Source of the DNA: Microbacterium sp. CH12i
Lineage (GTDB): Bacteria > Actinomycetota > Actinomycetes > Actinomycetales > Microbacteriaceae
Direction: 5' to 3'
NCBI RefSeq assembly: GCF_000685355.1
Contig: NZ_JHET01000004.1
Span: forward strand, 1 to 64,000
Length of the DNA stretch: 64,000 nt
Positions 37,866-49,744 of this stretch are shown here, in pieces (within the stretch, counting starts at the first letter, position 1; every line of letters begins with the position of its first letter). A model generated the notes under the pieces. That model searched no databases. It was not told where the DNA came from and saw nothing but the letters and a program-made list of their open reading frames with translations. The translations under genes were made by a program, and so were the position numbers.

Positions 37866-38552
37866 GTGACCGAACCGCTCTTCACCATTCCGCTCTGGGC
37901 GGACCTGCTCGGCGTCGGCCTTGGCGGCATCCAGGGAGCCATGTTCGCCTCCGGGTTCCAGGGGCAGCGCCGCCTCGATCTGCTTGGCGTTGCGATCATC
38001 GGCATTCTGATCGGCATGGGCGGCGGCCTCATCCGAGACCTGCTGCTGGGACAGCCACCGGCGACGCTGCAGAACAACTGGTATCTCATCACCGCCGCCG
38101 GTGCTGCCATCATCGGCATGCTGCTGGCCGGTCTTCTGAACCGAGCAAATGCGATCATCGTGGGTCTCGATGCCGTGGTCATCGGTATGTTCGGTGCTTT
38201 TGGCACCAGCAAGGCACTCGGACTGGGTGTTCCGGAAGTGCCCGCTGTTTTCATCGGGGTGTGCGCTGCTGTCGGCGGCAGCATCCTGCGCGACGTGATC
38301 ATGGGGCTTCCCGTCGCGATCATGCACGTCGGGTCGCTCTACGCAGTCGCCGCTGCCCTCGGGTGCACGGTGATCGTCGTCGTGCACTCTTTTGGCGTCG
38401 GGCTTCTCACCGCCGGCAGCATCGGTCTCGCCGTGACTGCCGTGATTCGGGTACTCGCCGTGATCTTCGACCTTTCACTGCCGGAACAGCGCCGTCTCTA
38501 CCGCCGCAAGGTGGCGTCGGAAACGGCCGCTATCCCGATTGTGAAGCCCTGA
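37866..38552 (+). CDS. Trimeric intracellular cation (TRIC)-type channel, UPF0126 family
   Basis: A 228-residue membrane protein with about seven helices and two related halves: GGIQGAMFASGFQGQRRLDL ... IGILIGMGGGLIRDLLLGQPP and GLDAVVIGMFGAFG ... VCAAVGGSILRDVIMGLPVA. The GGGxxRD motifs are the UPF0126/TRIC signature (K+ permeable homotrimers). GTG start at 37866; no in-frame upstream start looks plausible. It sits between recO and leuA on the opposite strand. Confidence 0.88.
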   Translation: MTEPLFTIPLWADLLGVGLGGIQGAMFASGFQGQRRLDLLGVAIIGILIGMGGGLIRDLLLGQPPATLQNNWYLITAAGAAIIGMLLAGLLNRANAIIVGLDAVVIGMFGAFGTSKALGLGVPEVPAVFIGVCAAVGGSILRDVIMGLPVAIMHVGSLYAVAAALGCTVIVVVHSFGVGLLTAGSIGLAVTAVIRVLAVIFDLSLPEQRRLYRRKVASETAAIPIVKP

Positions 38553-38559
38553 CCGTTAG

Positions 38560-40431
<1,872 letters not shown>

Positions 40432-40469
40432 GGCATCAGAGTACACCCGCGCATGCAGCTCTCGCCAAA

Positions 40470-41405
40470 TCACGGGATCAGCGCGATCTTCCCACCCGGA
40501 TGCCCCGTGGCGAGGAACTGCACGGCATCGAGTGCCTTCGACAGTGGATACGTGCGAGCGACGGGCACCTCGAGGAGACCCTGTTGCGCGAGTTCCGCGA
40601 GTTCACCGCGGATGCCGTCACGGAAGCGTGTGCTCTCCGGCAGCGATCCGACGATCCAGCGAATGCCATCCCGTTCAGCGCGAGCCAACGCGGCAATCGT
40701 GACGATGCAATTTCGGTCACCCACCAGTTCCAGCGACACATCGACGGCTTCGTCTGTGCCGACGGCATCCAACGCGGCGACGATTGGTGAATCGGTGGCG
40801 GCGCGCACTCGCTCGACGAGTCCCGGGCCATACTCAACGGGGATGCCGCCGAAACGGCGCACCTCGTCGAATCGCGACGAACTGGCCGTGCCGATGACGC
40901 GGATGCCACGGTGCAGGGCCTGTTGCAACACACTCACACCTACGGCGCCGGATGCGCCGTGCAGCAGAATCGTCTCGCCGGTCTGGGCTCCGGTGACCGA
41001 CAGCATCTCCGCGGCCGTGGTGCCCGCGAGAAACAGGTTGGCAGCAGCCGCGTGCGTGAGCGGCGTCGGCTTTGCAAACGCTTTGTCGGCAGGGATCGTA
41101 AGTTCGGTAGCGTAGCCACCCCGAACGCGGAATGCGATGACCTCGTCCCCTACCTCTGCACGACCCGAACCGATCACGGTGTCTGGGCCCATCGCGATGA
41201 TCTCACCCGAGATCTCATAGCCGATCGGCACGGGGAATTCCACGCCCGCGCGCGCACCAGCGACGTGCTTGTAGTCGGCCGGGTTCATGCCTGCCGCATG
41301 CACTCGAACAGTGATCTCGCCGCGATTCGGTGTCGGCACGTCGTAGTCGACGAACTCCCACCCATCCGGTGTGCCCGGCTTCGCCGCGATCCAGTGCTTG
41401 GCCAT
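40470..41405 (-). CDS. Zinc-independent MDR quinone/NADP-dependent oxidoreductase
   Basis: A 311-residue medium-chain dehydrogenase/reductase. The GroES-like N-terminal domain has VHAAGMNPADYKHVAG and PIGYEISGEI; the Rossmann domain has ILLHGASGAVGVSVLQQALHRG (about 153-174). No Cys/His zinc ligands are visible, which fits the quinone oxidoreductase/enoyl reductase branch. Substrate unknown. It precedes the leuA leader and follows era on the same strand. Confidence 0.85.
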   Translation of the reverse strand: MAKHWIAAKPGTPDGWEFVDYDVPTPNRGEITVRVHAAGMNPADYKHVAGARAGVEFPVPIGYEISGEIIAMGPDTVIGSGRAEVGDEVIAFRVRGGYATELTIPADKAFAKPTPLTHAAAANLFLAGTTAAEMLSVTGAQTGETILLHGASGAVGVSVLQQALHRGIRVIGTASSSRFDEVRRFGGIPVEYGPGLVERVRAATDSPIVAALDAVGTDEAVDVSLELVGDRNCIVTIAALARAERDGIRWIVGSLPESTRFRDGIRGELAELAQQGLLEVPVARTYPLSKALDAVQFLATGHPGGKIALIP

Positions 41406-41406
41406 C

Positions 41407-42302
41407 TCAGAAGCCGAGCTTGCCCAGCTGCTTCGGGTCGCGCTGCCATTCCTTCGCGACCTTCACGTGCAGGGCAAGGAACACACGGGTCCCGAGCAGC
41501 TCTTCGATACCGACGCGGGCACGCTTGCCGACATCCGCGAGGCGCGAGCCTTGTGGCCGATGATGATCGCCTTCTGGCTGTCGCGCTCGACGACGATCTG
41601 CGCGTGCACGTCGGTGAGGTCAGTGCCCTCACGCGGGGCGATGTCGTCGATGACGACGGCGATCGAGTGCGGCAGCTCGTCACGCACACCCTCGAGGGAT
41701 GCCTCACGAATCATTTCCGCAATTCGATCCTCGACGGACTCATCCGTCGTGATGCCCTCCGGGTACAGAGCCGGGCCCTTCGGCATCAGTCCGAGCACCT
41801 CGTCGGTCAGCACATCGAGCTGCTCGCGGGTCAGCGCGGAAAGGGGGATGACGGCATCCCAGTCTTCGCGCAGCGCATCCACCTCGATGAGACGCGCAGT
41901 GATCTGGTCACGTTCGGCGATGTCGGTCTTCGTGACGATCGCGATCTTCTTTGCCCGCGGGTAACCGTCGAGAGATGCGGCGATCCGGCGGTCGCCAGGA
42001 CCGACCTTTTCGGTCGCCGGCACACAGAACCCGATGACGTCGACGTCGCCGAGCACCTGCTCGACGAGGTCATTCAGCCGCTCACCCAGCAGCGTGCGGG
42101 GTTTGTGGATACCTGGAGTGTCAACGATCACGAGCTGACCGGCCGGGCGATTCAGGATGCCGCGGATCGCGCGCCTGGTCGTCTGCGGCTTCGCACTCGT
42201 GATCGCGATCTTCTCGCCGACCAGCGCATTTGTCAGCGTGGACTTTCCGACGTTCGGGCGACCGACGAAGGTCACGAATCCGCTGCGGGTGGGCTCAGTC
42301 AT
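41407..42302 (-). CDS. era: GTPase Era (frameshifted near 41549)
   Basis: A GTPase needed for 16S rRNA processing and 30S maturation. G1 GRPNVGKSTL, G2 area SAKPQTTRRAIRG, G3 VDTPGIHKPR, G4 VTKTDIAE. The KH domain begins normally (IAPREGTDLTDVHAQIVVER) but breaks after IIIGHK. One restored G gives GSRLADVGKRARVGIEELLG and the end KQLGKLGF, 298 residues. The start overlaps the CBS/CNNM gene by 8 bases. Confidence 0.92.
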
Positions 42303-43569
42303 CGTCTGTCTCCTCTTTTGCGCCTGCGGCGCGTTCCACGAATACCGTGGCAATACCTCGTCCACGACCGCGCGATGCGCCGCCGGTGAGAACCAATCCC
42401 TCGATCTTGGCCGTAACACCAGGCTGCGGCACCTGGTCCACAGCCTTGCTGAGCAGTCCGCCGATCGAATCGACGTCCTCATCTTCAAGCTCGATGCCGA
42501 ACAGATCGCCCACATCGTCGAGCGACAGTCGAGCGCTGACGCGATACCGGCCGTCGCCGAGATCGACGACCTCGGCCGCGGCATGATCGTACTCGTCAGA
42601 GATCTCGCCGACGAGCTCTTCGATCAGGTCCTCCAGCGTGACGAGACCAGAGATGCCGCCGTGTTCATCGATCACGAGACACACGTGCACGGCATCCCGT
42701 TTCATCTGCTGCAGCAGAGTCTCGGCCCGCATCGACTCCGGAACGAAGGTCGCCGGCCGCGAGATCGGGCGAATGGATGCCGTGCGCCATGCCGTCTCGT
42801 CTCGATAGGCGAACTGCACCAAGTCCTTGAGATATAGGACGCCCACCACGTCATCCGCTTCGTCATCGACCACCGGCATCCGAGAGACACCACGATTGAG
42901 GAACAGCGCCATCGCCTCGTCGGTCGTGGCGTCAGCATCCACCGTCACCATCTCAGTGCGCGGCACCATCACGGCACGAACGAACTGATCGGTGAAGTCG
43001 AAAACCGAGTGGATCAGGTCGCGATCATCTTGCTCGATGAGGTCGTTGGAGGCGGCCTCGTCGACCATGCTGAGCAGCTGGTCTTCAGAGGCAAACGAAC
43101 TGCGCCCGGCGCCCGGCGTGACCTTGTTACTGACCAGAACGAGCCCCTGCGCGAGCGGGCCGAGCAACATGCGCAACGTGCGCACGATCGACGCTGTGGT
43201 GCGGATTATCGCCTCGGAATGCTGCCGTCCAAACGATCGCGGACTCGCCCCGACGAGCACGAATGTGATCACCGTCATCAGGATCGCGGCCGCCAGCATC
43301 GCCCACCAGATGTTCTCGAACACAATCGTGAACGCGGCCGTGACGAGCACGGCCGCAGTGACCTCGACGAGAACTCGAATGAAAGAGATCGCGTTGACGT
43401 GGGCATCGAGATCATCACCGATGCGCTCGAGTGACTTCTTCTTTCGCCCTTCGGTCGCCATATCGGCGAGATCCGCGCGGGACGTGACACCGTAAGCCGC
43501 ATCGATGGCGGCAGTCAAACCGCCGAGCACGAGAAGTACTGCGGCAAGTAGGAGAAGTATCGCTGTCAT
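42295..43569 (-). CDS. CNNM/HlyC-CorC family protein with CBS domains
   Basis: A 424-residue membrane protein. The N-terminal DUF21/CNNM domain has about four hydrophobic segments in residues 1-140. A CBS pair follows (about 200-330: VRAVMVPRTEMVTVDADATT, GVSRMPVVDDEADDVVGVLY, CLVIDEHGGISGLVTLEDLI), and a C-terminal transporter-associated (CorC_HlyC) domain ends RGIATVFVERAAG. It probably acts in Mg2+/Co2+ homeostasis; the old haemolysin label is not supported. The stop/start contacts with ybeY and era suggest one operon. Confidence 0.88.
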   Translation of the reverse strand: MTAILLLLAAVLLVLGGLTAAIDAAYGVTSRADLADMATEGRKKKSLERIGDDLDAHVNAISFIRVLVEVTAAVLVTAAFTIVFENIWWAMLAAAILMTVITFVLVGASPRSFGRQHSEAIIRTTASIVRTLRMLLGPLAQGLVLVSNKVTPGAGRSSFASEDQLLSMVDEAASNDLIEQDDRDLIHSVFDFTDQFVRAVMVPRTEMVTVDADATTDEAMALFLNRGVSRMPVVDDEADDVVGVLYLKDLVQFAYRDETAWRTASIRPISRPATFVPESMRAETLLQQMKRDAVHVCLVIDEHGGISGLVTLEDLIEELVGEISDEYDHAAAEVVDLGDGRYRVSARLSLDDVGDLFGIELEDEDVDSIGGLLSKAVDQVPQPGVTAKIEGLVLTGGASRGRGRGIATVFVERAAGAKEETDDD

Positions 43570-44024
43570 CAGCGGCTGTCAGCGCGTGCGAAGCCCTGGA
43601 TGAGTTCCTTCTGCAGTCCGAACATCTCACGCTCCTCTTCGGGTTCGGCGTGGTCGAATCCGAGCAGATGCAGCAGCCCGTGCGTGGTCAGCAAGATGAG
43701 CTCATCCATCAGCGTGTGGCCGGCCGCCTGTGCCTGTGTCTCTGCGACCTGCGGGCACAGTACGATATCGCCGAGAAGTCCGGGAGCCGTTGGATGATCT
43801 TCGCTACCGGGGCGTAGCTCGTCCATCGGGAAACTCAGCACGTCGGTCGGGCCCGGCTCATCCATCCACTGCACGTGGAGCGCTTCCATGGCACCCTCGT
43901 CCACAAGAACGATCGCAACCTCCGCATCGACGCTGACATGCAGCTGAGCAAGGTTGAAATCTGTGAGTCGCTGCAGAACAGTCTCGTCGATGTCGATGGC
44001 GGATTCGTTGTTGATCTCGATCAT
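43569..44024 (-). CDS. ybeY: Endoribonuclease YbeY
   Basis: A 151-residue zinc RNase for 16S rRNA 3'-end maturation and ribosome quality control. The metal motif HGLLHLLGFDHAEPEE (H-x3-H-x5-H) is at about 115-130, with TDVLSFPMDELRPG upstream. The ATG overlaps the phoH stop by 4 bases and the stop abuts the CBS gene. Confidence 0.93.
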   Translation of the reverse strand: MIEINNESAIDIDETVLQRLTDFNLAQLHVSVDAEVAIVLVDEGAMEALHVQWMDEPGPTDVLSFPMDELRPGSEDHPTAPGLLGDIVLCPQVAETQAQAAGHTLMDELILLTTHGLLHLLGFDHAEPEEEREMFGLQKELIQGFARADSR

Positions 44025-45124
44025 GATGAGTGTCCTCGTTTCGGCGAGCGATCTCTCGGGCCCGGACGCAATGCACCGCGGCGCTCGGCGCGACTTGCGA
44101 ACTCAGACGCCTGCTCGCGTTCGTGCCGGGCGGCTGTGCGCTGCTCGTCGTATTGGCTGTAGGCGTCGACGATCCGGCCGACCAGCGAATGGCGCACGAC
44201 GTCGTCGCTGGTGAGTCGGGAGAAGTGGATGGCGTCAATGTTGTCAAGCACGCGGGTGACGAGGCGAAGCCCGGAGGCGCCCTGGGGCAGGTCGACCTGG
44301 GTGATGTCGCCGGTGACCACCATCTTCGTACCGAACCCGAGGCGAGTGAGGAACATCTTCATCTGCTCAGGCGTGGTGTTCTGCGCCTCATCGAGCACGA
44401 CGAACGAGTCGTTCAGCGTGCGACCTCGCATGTACGCCAATGGTGCGACCTCGATCGTGCCCGCTGCCATGAGCCGCGGAACGATCTCGGGGTCCATCAT
44501 TTCGTTGAGCGCGTCGTAAAGCGGGCGCAGGTACGGGTCAATCTTGTCGTTCAGCGTGCCGGGGAGAAATCCGAGCCGCTCCCCTGCCTCGACTGCCGGA
44601 CGCGTGAGGATGATGCGGGTGACCTCTTTGCGCTGGAGAGCCTGAACGGCCTTCGCCATCGCGAGATAGGTCTTTCCTGTGCCGGCGGGGCCGATGCCGA
44701 AGGTGATCGTGTTCTCTTCGATCGCGTCAACATATTCCTTCTGGCCGACCGTCTTCGGACGGATCACCTTGCCGCGCGTCGACAGGATCGCTTCACCAAG
44801 TACTTCGCTCGGGCGCGGTCCGCCCTCCTGACGAAGGATGTGTGCGGAGCTTGCGACGTCGCTCGGGGCGAGGTCTTGGCCTTCCCTGGTCATTGTGATC
44901 AGTTCCTCCACCAGATCTTTCGCCGAAGCGACGTGCTCTGCGGCTCCGACAAGCGTGATTTCGTTGCCACGAGCGTGCACTTGGACGTCTGGATGCTGCT
45001 TCTCCATCATCTTGAGCAGACGGTCCTGTGGACCGAGCAACCGCACCATCGCGATGCCGTCGACATAGATCCGTTCGGTGACGGATTTCAGTTCGGGGAC
45101 GTCGCTCTCTTCGGAGTCAGGCAC
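44021..45124 (-). CDS. phoH: PhoH family protein
   Basis: A 367-residue ATPase of the PhoH-like group, linked to RNA metabolism through its constant neighbour ybeY. A KH-like N-terminal part (residues 20-75, ILLGP/VHARGNEITLVG-type) precedes the ATPase core: Walker A GIGPAGTGKTYLAMA (about 142-156), ILTRPAVEAGERLGFLPG, and Walker B SFVVLDEAQNTTPEQMKMFL. The C-terminal tail of about 45 residues is Arg/Glu-rich. Confidence 0.92.
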   Translation of the reverse strand: MPDSEESDVPELKSVTERIYVDGIAMVRLLGPQDRLLKMMEKQHPDVQVHARGNEITLVGAAEHVASAKDLVEELITMTREGQDLAPSDVASSAHILRQEGGPRPSEVLGEAILSTRGKVIRPKTVGQKEYVDAIEENTITFGIGPAGTGKTYLAMAKAVQALQRKEVTRIILTRPAVEAGERLGFLPGTLNDKIDPYLRPLYDALNEMMDPEIVPRLMAAGTIEVAPLAYMRGRTLNDSFVVLDEAQNTTPEQMKMFLTRLGFGTKMVVTGDITQVDLPQGASGLRLVTRVLDNIDAIHFSRLTSDDVVRHSLVGRIVDAYSQYDEQRTAARHEREQASEFASRAERRGALRPGPRDRSPKRGHSS

Positions 45125-45139
45125 CGACGCTCTTCTCCG

Positions 45140-45463
45140 TCAGGCCGCCAGCAAGATGTGTCCGTGCACGTGCGCCACGGTTTGGCCGGCGTTCGCACCG
45201 GTGTTGAACACGAGCCGAAAGTCTCCGTCTGCGTGGTCTTCAGCGAGCTGCTTTGCGAAGGCGATGAGCTCTGCGAGCAGTTCTGGGTCACCGGCTGCGA
45301 GTTCGACGACGTTGCGATATTCCTCGGTCTTAGGAATCGCGAGAAGGTGAACCGGTGCCTGCGGCGCAATGTCACGCAGCGCGAAAAACTTGCCAGTGGA
45401 CGCAACGATCTCGCCGGGGATGTCACCGTTGAGGATGCGGGTGAAGATCGAAGGTTCGGTCAT
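45140..45463 (-). CDS. HIT family hydrolase (HinT-like)
   Basis: A 107-residue histidine-triad protein. It starts MTEPSIFTRILNGDIPGEIV and ends with VAHVHGHILLAA, containing the HVHGH triad; NTGANAGQT precedes it. HinT-type members hydrolyse purine nucleoside phosphoramidates and aminoacyl-adenylates. It lies 15 bases upstream of phoH, within the same transcription direction. Confidence 0.9.
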   Translation of the reverse strand: MTEPSIFTRILNGDIPGEIVASTGKFFALRDIAPQAPVHLLAIPKTEEYRNVVELAAGDPELLAELIAFAKQLAEDHADGDFRLVFNTGANAGQTVAHVHGHILLAA

Positions 45464-45527
45464 GGTTCCAGTCTAGCCGCGGCGTTCCTGGCGGTCTGCG
45501 GCTGCTGGCTCCGCCGCGCGACGAGGC

Positions 45528-46255
45528 TCACCAGCGCCCGAGCGCCGCCGACAGCACGGCTATCGCTGCAGGACCTGCAGTCGAAGTACGCAAGACCGTG
45601 TTGCCTAAAAAACGACGCGCTCAGCCCCTGCCGCCTCGAACTTCTCAAGTTCCTCGGGCGAGATCCCGCCTTCTGGGCCGACGACCAGGACAATGTCGCG
45701 CTCATCGCCTGTGATCGACGACAGCCGCGTGGTCGCGGTCGGATCGAGCACCAGCATCCGACGGCCTTCGGCATAGGCGACGAGTTGCGCAGTCGTCAAC
45801 GGCTCAGCGACCTCCGGAACCCACGCACGATGCGCCTGCTTGGCGGCTTCGCGAACGATCGTCGCCCAGCGCTCGCGTCCCTTGACAGCCTTCGGACCCT
45901 CCCAGCGCGAAACACTGCGCGATGCCTGCCACGGCACGATCTCATCGACGCCAAGCTCACACGCGGCCTGCACCGCGAGCTCATCTCGGTCGCCCTTCGC
46001 GAGCGCCTGCACCAGCACCAGACGGGTGGAGGGCTCGTCAGCCTCAGAACGGCCCGTGATCTCGACATCAACCCGCGACGCCGAGACATCAGCAACTGCG
46101 CCCTCGAGCCAGACGCCAGAACCGTCGCCGACGCTGACCGCTTCGCCGATGCGAAGACGGCGAACGACCGCGGCATGCTTCGCTTCCGCTCCAGTCAGCG
46201 AAACAATATCGCCGACGGAGGCTGATGACGCGCTTGGAACGAGAAAGTGCAGCAC
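45528..46255 (-). CDS. rsmE: 16S rRNA m3U1498 methyltransferase RsmE (frameshifted at T-run 45607-45612)
   Basis: A SPOUT-class methyltransferase of the 30S subunit. It has an N-terminal PUA-like domain (LTGAEAKHAAVVRRLRIGEAV), then IVREAAKQAHRAWVPEV and the knot motif LVVGPEGGISPEELEKF. The frame stops at GAERVVF; the expected end GNTVLRTSTAGPAAIAVLSA...GRW is present in another frame and ends at 45528. A wrong length of the T6 run on the minus strand (two too many or one too few) explains it, giving about 241 residues. Confidence 0.88.
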
Positions 46256-46271
46256 AGTGGACCCCTCCGGA

Positions 46272-47387
46272 TCAGTGGCGGAAACGGTCGCGCAGCTTCG
46301 AGAACAGCCCCTGCTGGAACTGTGCGAGCTGCGGAGCCGGCGCTTTGGTCTTCTTCGCGAAGTCTTCGATCAGCGCGCGCTGAGCCGAGTCCAACCTCGA
46401 CGGAGTGACAACCTGTACGCCGACTTTCAAGTCGCCCCGCTGGGTGCCGCGCAACGGCGTGATGCCGCGACCCTTGATCGTCAGAATGTCGCCAGACTGC
46501 ACGCCGGGACGGATCTCAAGATCGACCTTGCCGTCCAGTCCGTCAATCGATGTCTCGGTGCCAAGGATGGCATCTGACATTGCCACCTCGAGCGTCGCGA
46601 GCAGATCATCGCCGTCACGGCTATACATTGCGTGCGGCGAGACGGTGACCTCGACGTACAGGTCGCCATTCGGTCCGCCGGCCTTGCCGACTTCACCAGA
46701 GCCAGGAAGCTGAAGACGCAGTCCGGTCTCGACGCCCGCGGGGATGTCGAGCGAAACGGTGCGACGCGAGCGAACGCGTCCCTGCCCGCCACACGTGCCG
46801 CACGGGTGCGGGATCGTCGTGCCGTAGCCCTCGCAGCTGCCGCAGGGCTGCGACGTGACTACGTTTCCAAGCAGACTGCGCACCTGGCGCTGCACATGCC
46901 CGCTGCCGTGGCAGATGTCGCAGGTGACCGGAGACGTGCCAGCCTGAGTGCACGATCCCTGACAGGTCTCGCAGAGCACGGCCGTGTCCACTTCGATGTC
47001 GCGGTGTGCGCCGAAGACCACATCTCCGAGGTCGAGAGTGACCCGCACGAGTGCGTCTTGACCGCGCTCACGACGCGAACGCGGACGACCACCTCGGCCG
47101 CCTCCCTGCGCAGCGCCGAAGAACGTCTCGAAGATGTCGCCGAAGCCACCGAAACCCCCGAAGTCACCACCTGAGGCGTTATCTCCGCCGCCCATGTCGT
47201 AGCGGCGACGAGAGTCGTCGTCGCTGAGCACGTCGTAGGCGTGCGTGACGAGCTTGAACTTCTCAGAAGCGTCATCACCCGGATTCACGTCCGGGTGCAA
47301 CTGACGTGCAAGCTTTCGATATGCCTTCTTGATCTCGTCCGTTGTCGCGTCACGCGACACTCCGAGAACCTCATAGTGGTCCGCCAC
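46272..47387 (-). CDS. dnaJ: Chaperone DnaJ (actinobacterial DnaJ2 type)
   Basis: The 371-residue Hsp40 partner of DnaK. The J domain begins [20 protein letters not shown], with the HPD motif in [13 protein letters not shown] (about 28-40). A Gly/Phe-rich linker follows ([18 protein letters not shown]), then the zinc-finger repeats [26 protein letters not shown] and [10 protein letters not shown], and the C-terminal substrate domains. The GTG start at 47387 follows a good AAAGGTG site. It lies 40 bases after hrcA, so it shares CIRCE control. Confidence 0.94.
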   Translation of the reverse strand: MADHYEVLGVSRDATTDEIKKAYRKLARQLHPDVNPGDDASEKFKLVTHAYDVLSDDDSRRRYDMGGGDNASGGDFGGFGGFGDIFETFFGAAQGGGRGGRPRSRRERGQDALVRVTLDLGDVVFGAHRDIEVDTAVLCETCQGSCTQAGTSPVTCDICHGSGHVQRQVRSLLGNVVTSQPCGSCEGYGTTIPHPCGTCGGQGRVRSRRTVSLDIPAGVETGLRLQLPGSGEVGKAGGPNGDLYVEVTVSPHAMYSRDGDDLLATLEVAMSDAILGTETSIDGLDGKVDLEIRPGVQSGDILTIKGRGITPLRGTQRGDLKVGVQVVTPSRLDSAQRALIEDFAKKTKAPAPQLAQFQQGLFSKLRDRFRH

Positions 47388-47427
47388 AATCACCTTTCTG
47401 CGTGTGTGTGCTGTTGCGCGATCCGCC

Positions 47428-48461
47428 TTAGCGGCTCGCCTCATCTTCATCGAGCATTCGCGACAGATAGCGGGCGACGGCCCGCGCTGCGGCAAGGTTG
47501 CTCGGATAATCCATCCGGGTGGGTCCCATGACGCCCACACGTGCCGTGCCGCCTGGCGTCAGGTAGTTACTCGCGACAATGGAGCCTCCGGAAGACCGAA
47601 CGGCTCATTCTCAGCGCCGATGCTGGCCGCCAGACCGTGTTCGTCTGTAACCATCTCGCTCATTAGTCGCAGCAGCGTCACCTGCTCTTCAATGGCCTCG
47701 AGCAAGGGATGGATGCTGCCACGGAAATCCTGTTCCCGACGGGCAAGTGTCGCAGCCCCCGCCATGACGAGTCGCTCATGACGGAACTCCGCGAGTTCTT
47801 CACCGATGATGCCGCCCAAAATACGCAGAGCGACATCCGTGCGCTGAGTCTCCGGCGCGATACCCAGAGCCTGCACGCGCTCTGCCGCCTCGCGCACCGA
47901 CTGACCGGTGAGCAACGCGGACAATCGAGCGCGCAGCACCTCAACATCTGCGTCATCGAGGTCGAGGGGCAGACCTGCGATGCGTTGCGAAACGCCACCG
48001 GCATCCGTGACGAGTACTACGAGCAAGCGGTTCGGTGCGAGAGAAACGAGTTCGATGTGCGTCAGGTGCGCCCGCGCAAAAGACGGGTACTGAGCGAGGG
48101 CGACCTGGCCGGTAACCTGCGTCAGTACTCGCACCGTGCGCGCCATGAGGTCATCGAGGTCGGCGGGATCGGCGAGGAATGACTCAATGGCGCCGCGTTG
48201 CGCTGTCGACAGCGGGCGAAGCTGCGCGAGGTGGTTGACGAAGACGCGGTAACCCTTGTCGGTCGGCACCCGACCAGACGAGGTGTGTGGCGCCGTGATG
48301 AGCTCTTCATCTTCGAGCTGGGCCATGTCATTGCGGATCGTAGCCGCTGAAACCCCAAAGGAGTGCCGCTCGACTATAGACCTACTGCCGACGGGCTCGT
48401 GCGTGGCTACGTAGTCCTGCACGATGGCGCGAAGAACTTCCAAGCCGCGTTCGCTGACCAC
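47428..48461 (-). CDS. hrcA: Heat-inducible transcriptional repressor HrcA (frameshifted near 47585)
   Basis: Represses heat-shock genes at CIRCE sites. The N-terminal wHTH runs [20 protein letters not shown] ... [20 protein letters not shown], followed by the GAF-like and dimerisation domains. The frame ends early at [14 protein letters not shown]; one restored G near 47585 gives [20 protein letters not shown], then [21 protein letters not shown] and a stop at 47428, 344 residues in total. GTG start with AAAGGGGG upstream. CIRCE lies just upstream, indicating autoregulation. Confidence 0.92.
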
Positions 48462-48477
48462 TTCGCACCCCCTTTGC

Positions 48478-48504
48478 CTGGCACTCGAATACTTCGAGTG
48501 CTAA
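48478..48504. promoter_or_regulatory. CIRCE operator (HrcA-binding site)
   Basis: CTGGCACTC-N9-GAGTGCTAA matches the CIRCE consensus TTAGCACTC-N9-GAGTGCTAA in 16 of 18 arm positions. It is 17 bases upstream of the hrcA GTG. A -10-like TAGAAT on the minus strand (48504-48509) touches its edge, so HrcA binding should block initiation of hrcA-dnaJ. Confidence 0.9.
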
Positions 48505-48527
48505 TTCTACCGATCCTTTGGACATAG

Positions 48528-49744
48528 TCACTCCGTCAGTTGACGGACAACCGCGTCGGCAAGCAGCCGTCCTCGCAACGTCAGCGTGATTCGGCCACGC
48601 AACGCCGCCCGAGCATCAACCATGCCGTCAGCGATGAGCCCCGCCACTCGCGTGCGGCTTTGGGCAGGAAGGTCCGCAATTGCGAGGCCTTCGCTGAGCC
48701 GGCTCTCCAGCAGCACTCGCTCGAGGAGGTGGGCTTTGGCGTCGGGCCTCTCGGTACCTGCCGCCGGTGATTCGGATGCCGCGAGCCGCTGCGCATACGC
48801 CGCCGGATGCTTCACATTCCACCAGCGAAGGCCTGCGACGTGGCTGTGGGCGCCGGGGCCGAAACCCCACCAGTCATTCCCTCGCCAGTACGCCAGGTTG
48901 TGCCGCGAGCGCTGGTCGTCGCTGCGTGCCCAGTTGCTCAGCTCGTACCATTCGAAGCCCGCTGCTGCCAGCCGCGCATCGGCAAGCTCGTACATGTCGG
49001 CCTGTAGGTCATCATCCGGCCTCGGCACCTCACCGCGGCGGATCTGACGGGCAAGCTTCGTGCCGTCCTCGATGATGAGGGCGTATGCGAGATGTGGTCA
49101 GAATCCAGTGCGAGCGCGGCATCCAGCGACGCCTCCCAATCGGCGAGCGACTCCCCCGGTGCACCGTAGATGACATCCACGCTCACCGCGAGTCCGGCAT
49201 CCTTTGCAGCATCCACCGCTGTGCGTACGTTCTCGGGTCGGTGTGTGCGATCCAGCGCTGCGAGCACATGCGGCACGGCCGACTGCATTCCGATCGAAAG
49301 TCGCGTCACTCCGGCATCCGCCAGGGTCAGCGCAACCTGCGGCGTCACGGTGTCGGGATTTGCTTCGACCGTGACCTCGGCCCCGTCGGTGAGCCCGAAC
49401 GCGTCCACGGCAACTGCCATCATCCGCGCGAGATCACCAGCAGGTAGCAGTGTGGGCGTTCCGCCGCCGAAGAATACGGTGTCCATCGGCCTGAGGGCGC
49501 CGGCGTCAGACAGCACTCGCTTTGCGAGCGTGATCTCAGCAGCGAGCGTGTCGGCGTAGTCCTCTTGGCGTGCGCCGCGCAGCTCGCCGGATGTGTAGGT
49601 GTTGAAGTCGCAATATCCACAGCGCACCCGACAGAAAGGGATATGCAGATACGCCGAGAAGGGAACGCTCGCGTCAATGGGAAGATCGGCGGGCAGCCGA
49701 CCGTCCGACGGCGCGGGATCGCCGAGCGGGAGGGGTCCTGCCAT
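48528..49744 (-). CDS. hemW: Radical SAM HemW (coproporphyrinogen III oxidase-like; frameshifted near 49088)
   Basis: HemW is a haem chaperone related to HemN. The radical-SAM motif CRVRCGYC (C-x3-C-x2-C) lies in AYLHIPFCRVRCGYCDFNTY (about 31-50), followed by FFGGGTPTLLP and VTVEANPDT. The frame is lost at SDHISHTPSS; restoring one G gives DHISAYALIIEDGTKLARQI, then NWARSDDQRSRHNLAYWRG and the HemW C-terminal domain, 405 residues in total. It overlaps DUF1990 upstream and precedes the CIRCE region. Confidence 0.9.

Noticed and set aside
40911..42389. Plus-strand open frame of 492 codons
   Set aside because: Antisense to the MDR oxidoreductase and era; low-complexity Arg/Val/Asp composition and no ribosome site.
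44030..46225. Long open frame (731 codons) on the plus strand
   Set aside because: It lies antisense to phoH, HIT and rsmE, which have clear motifs. High-GC codon bias creates long shadow frames; its composition is Arg/His/Asp-rich with no domain.
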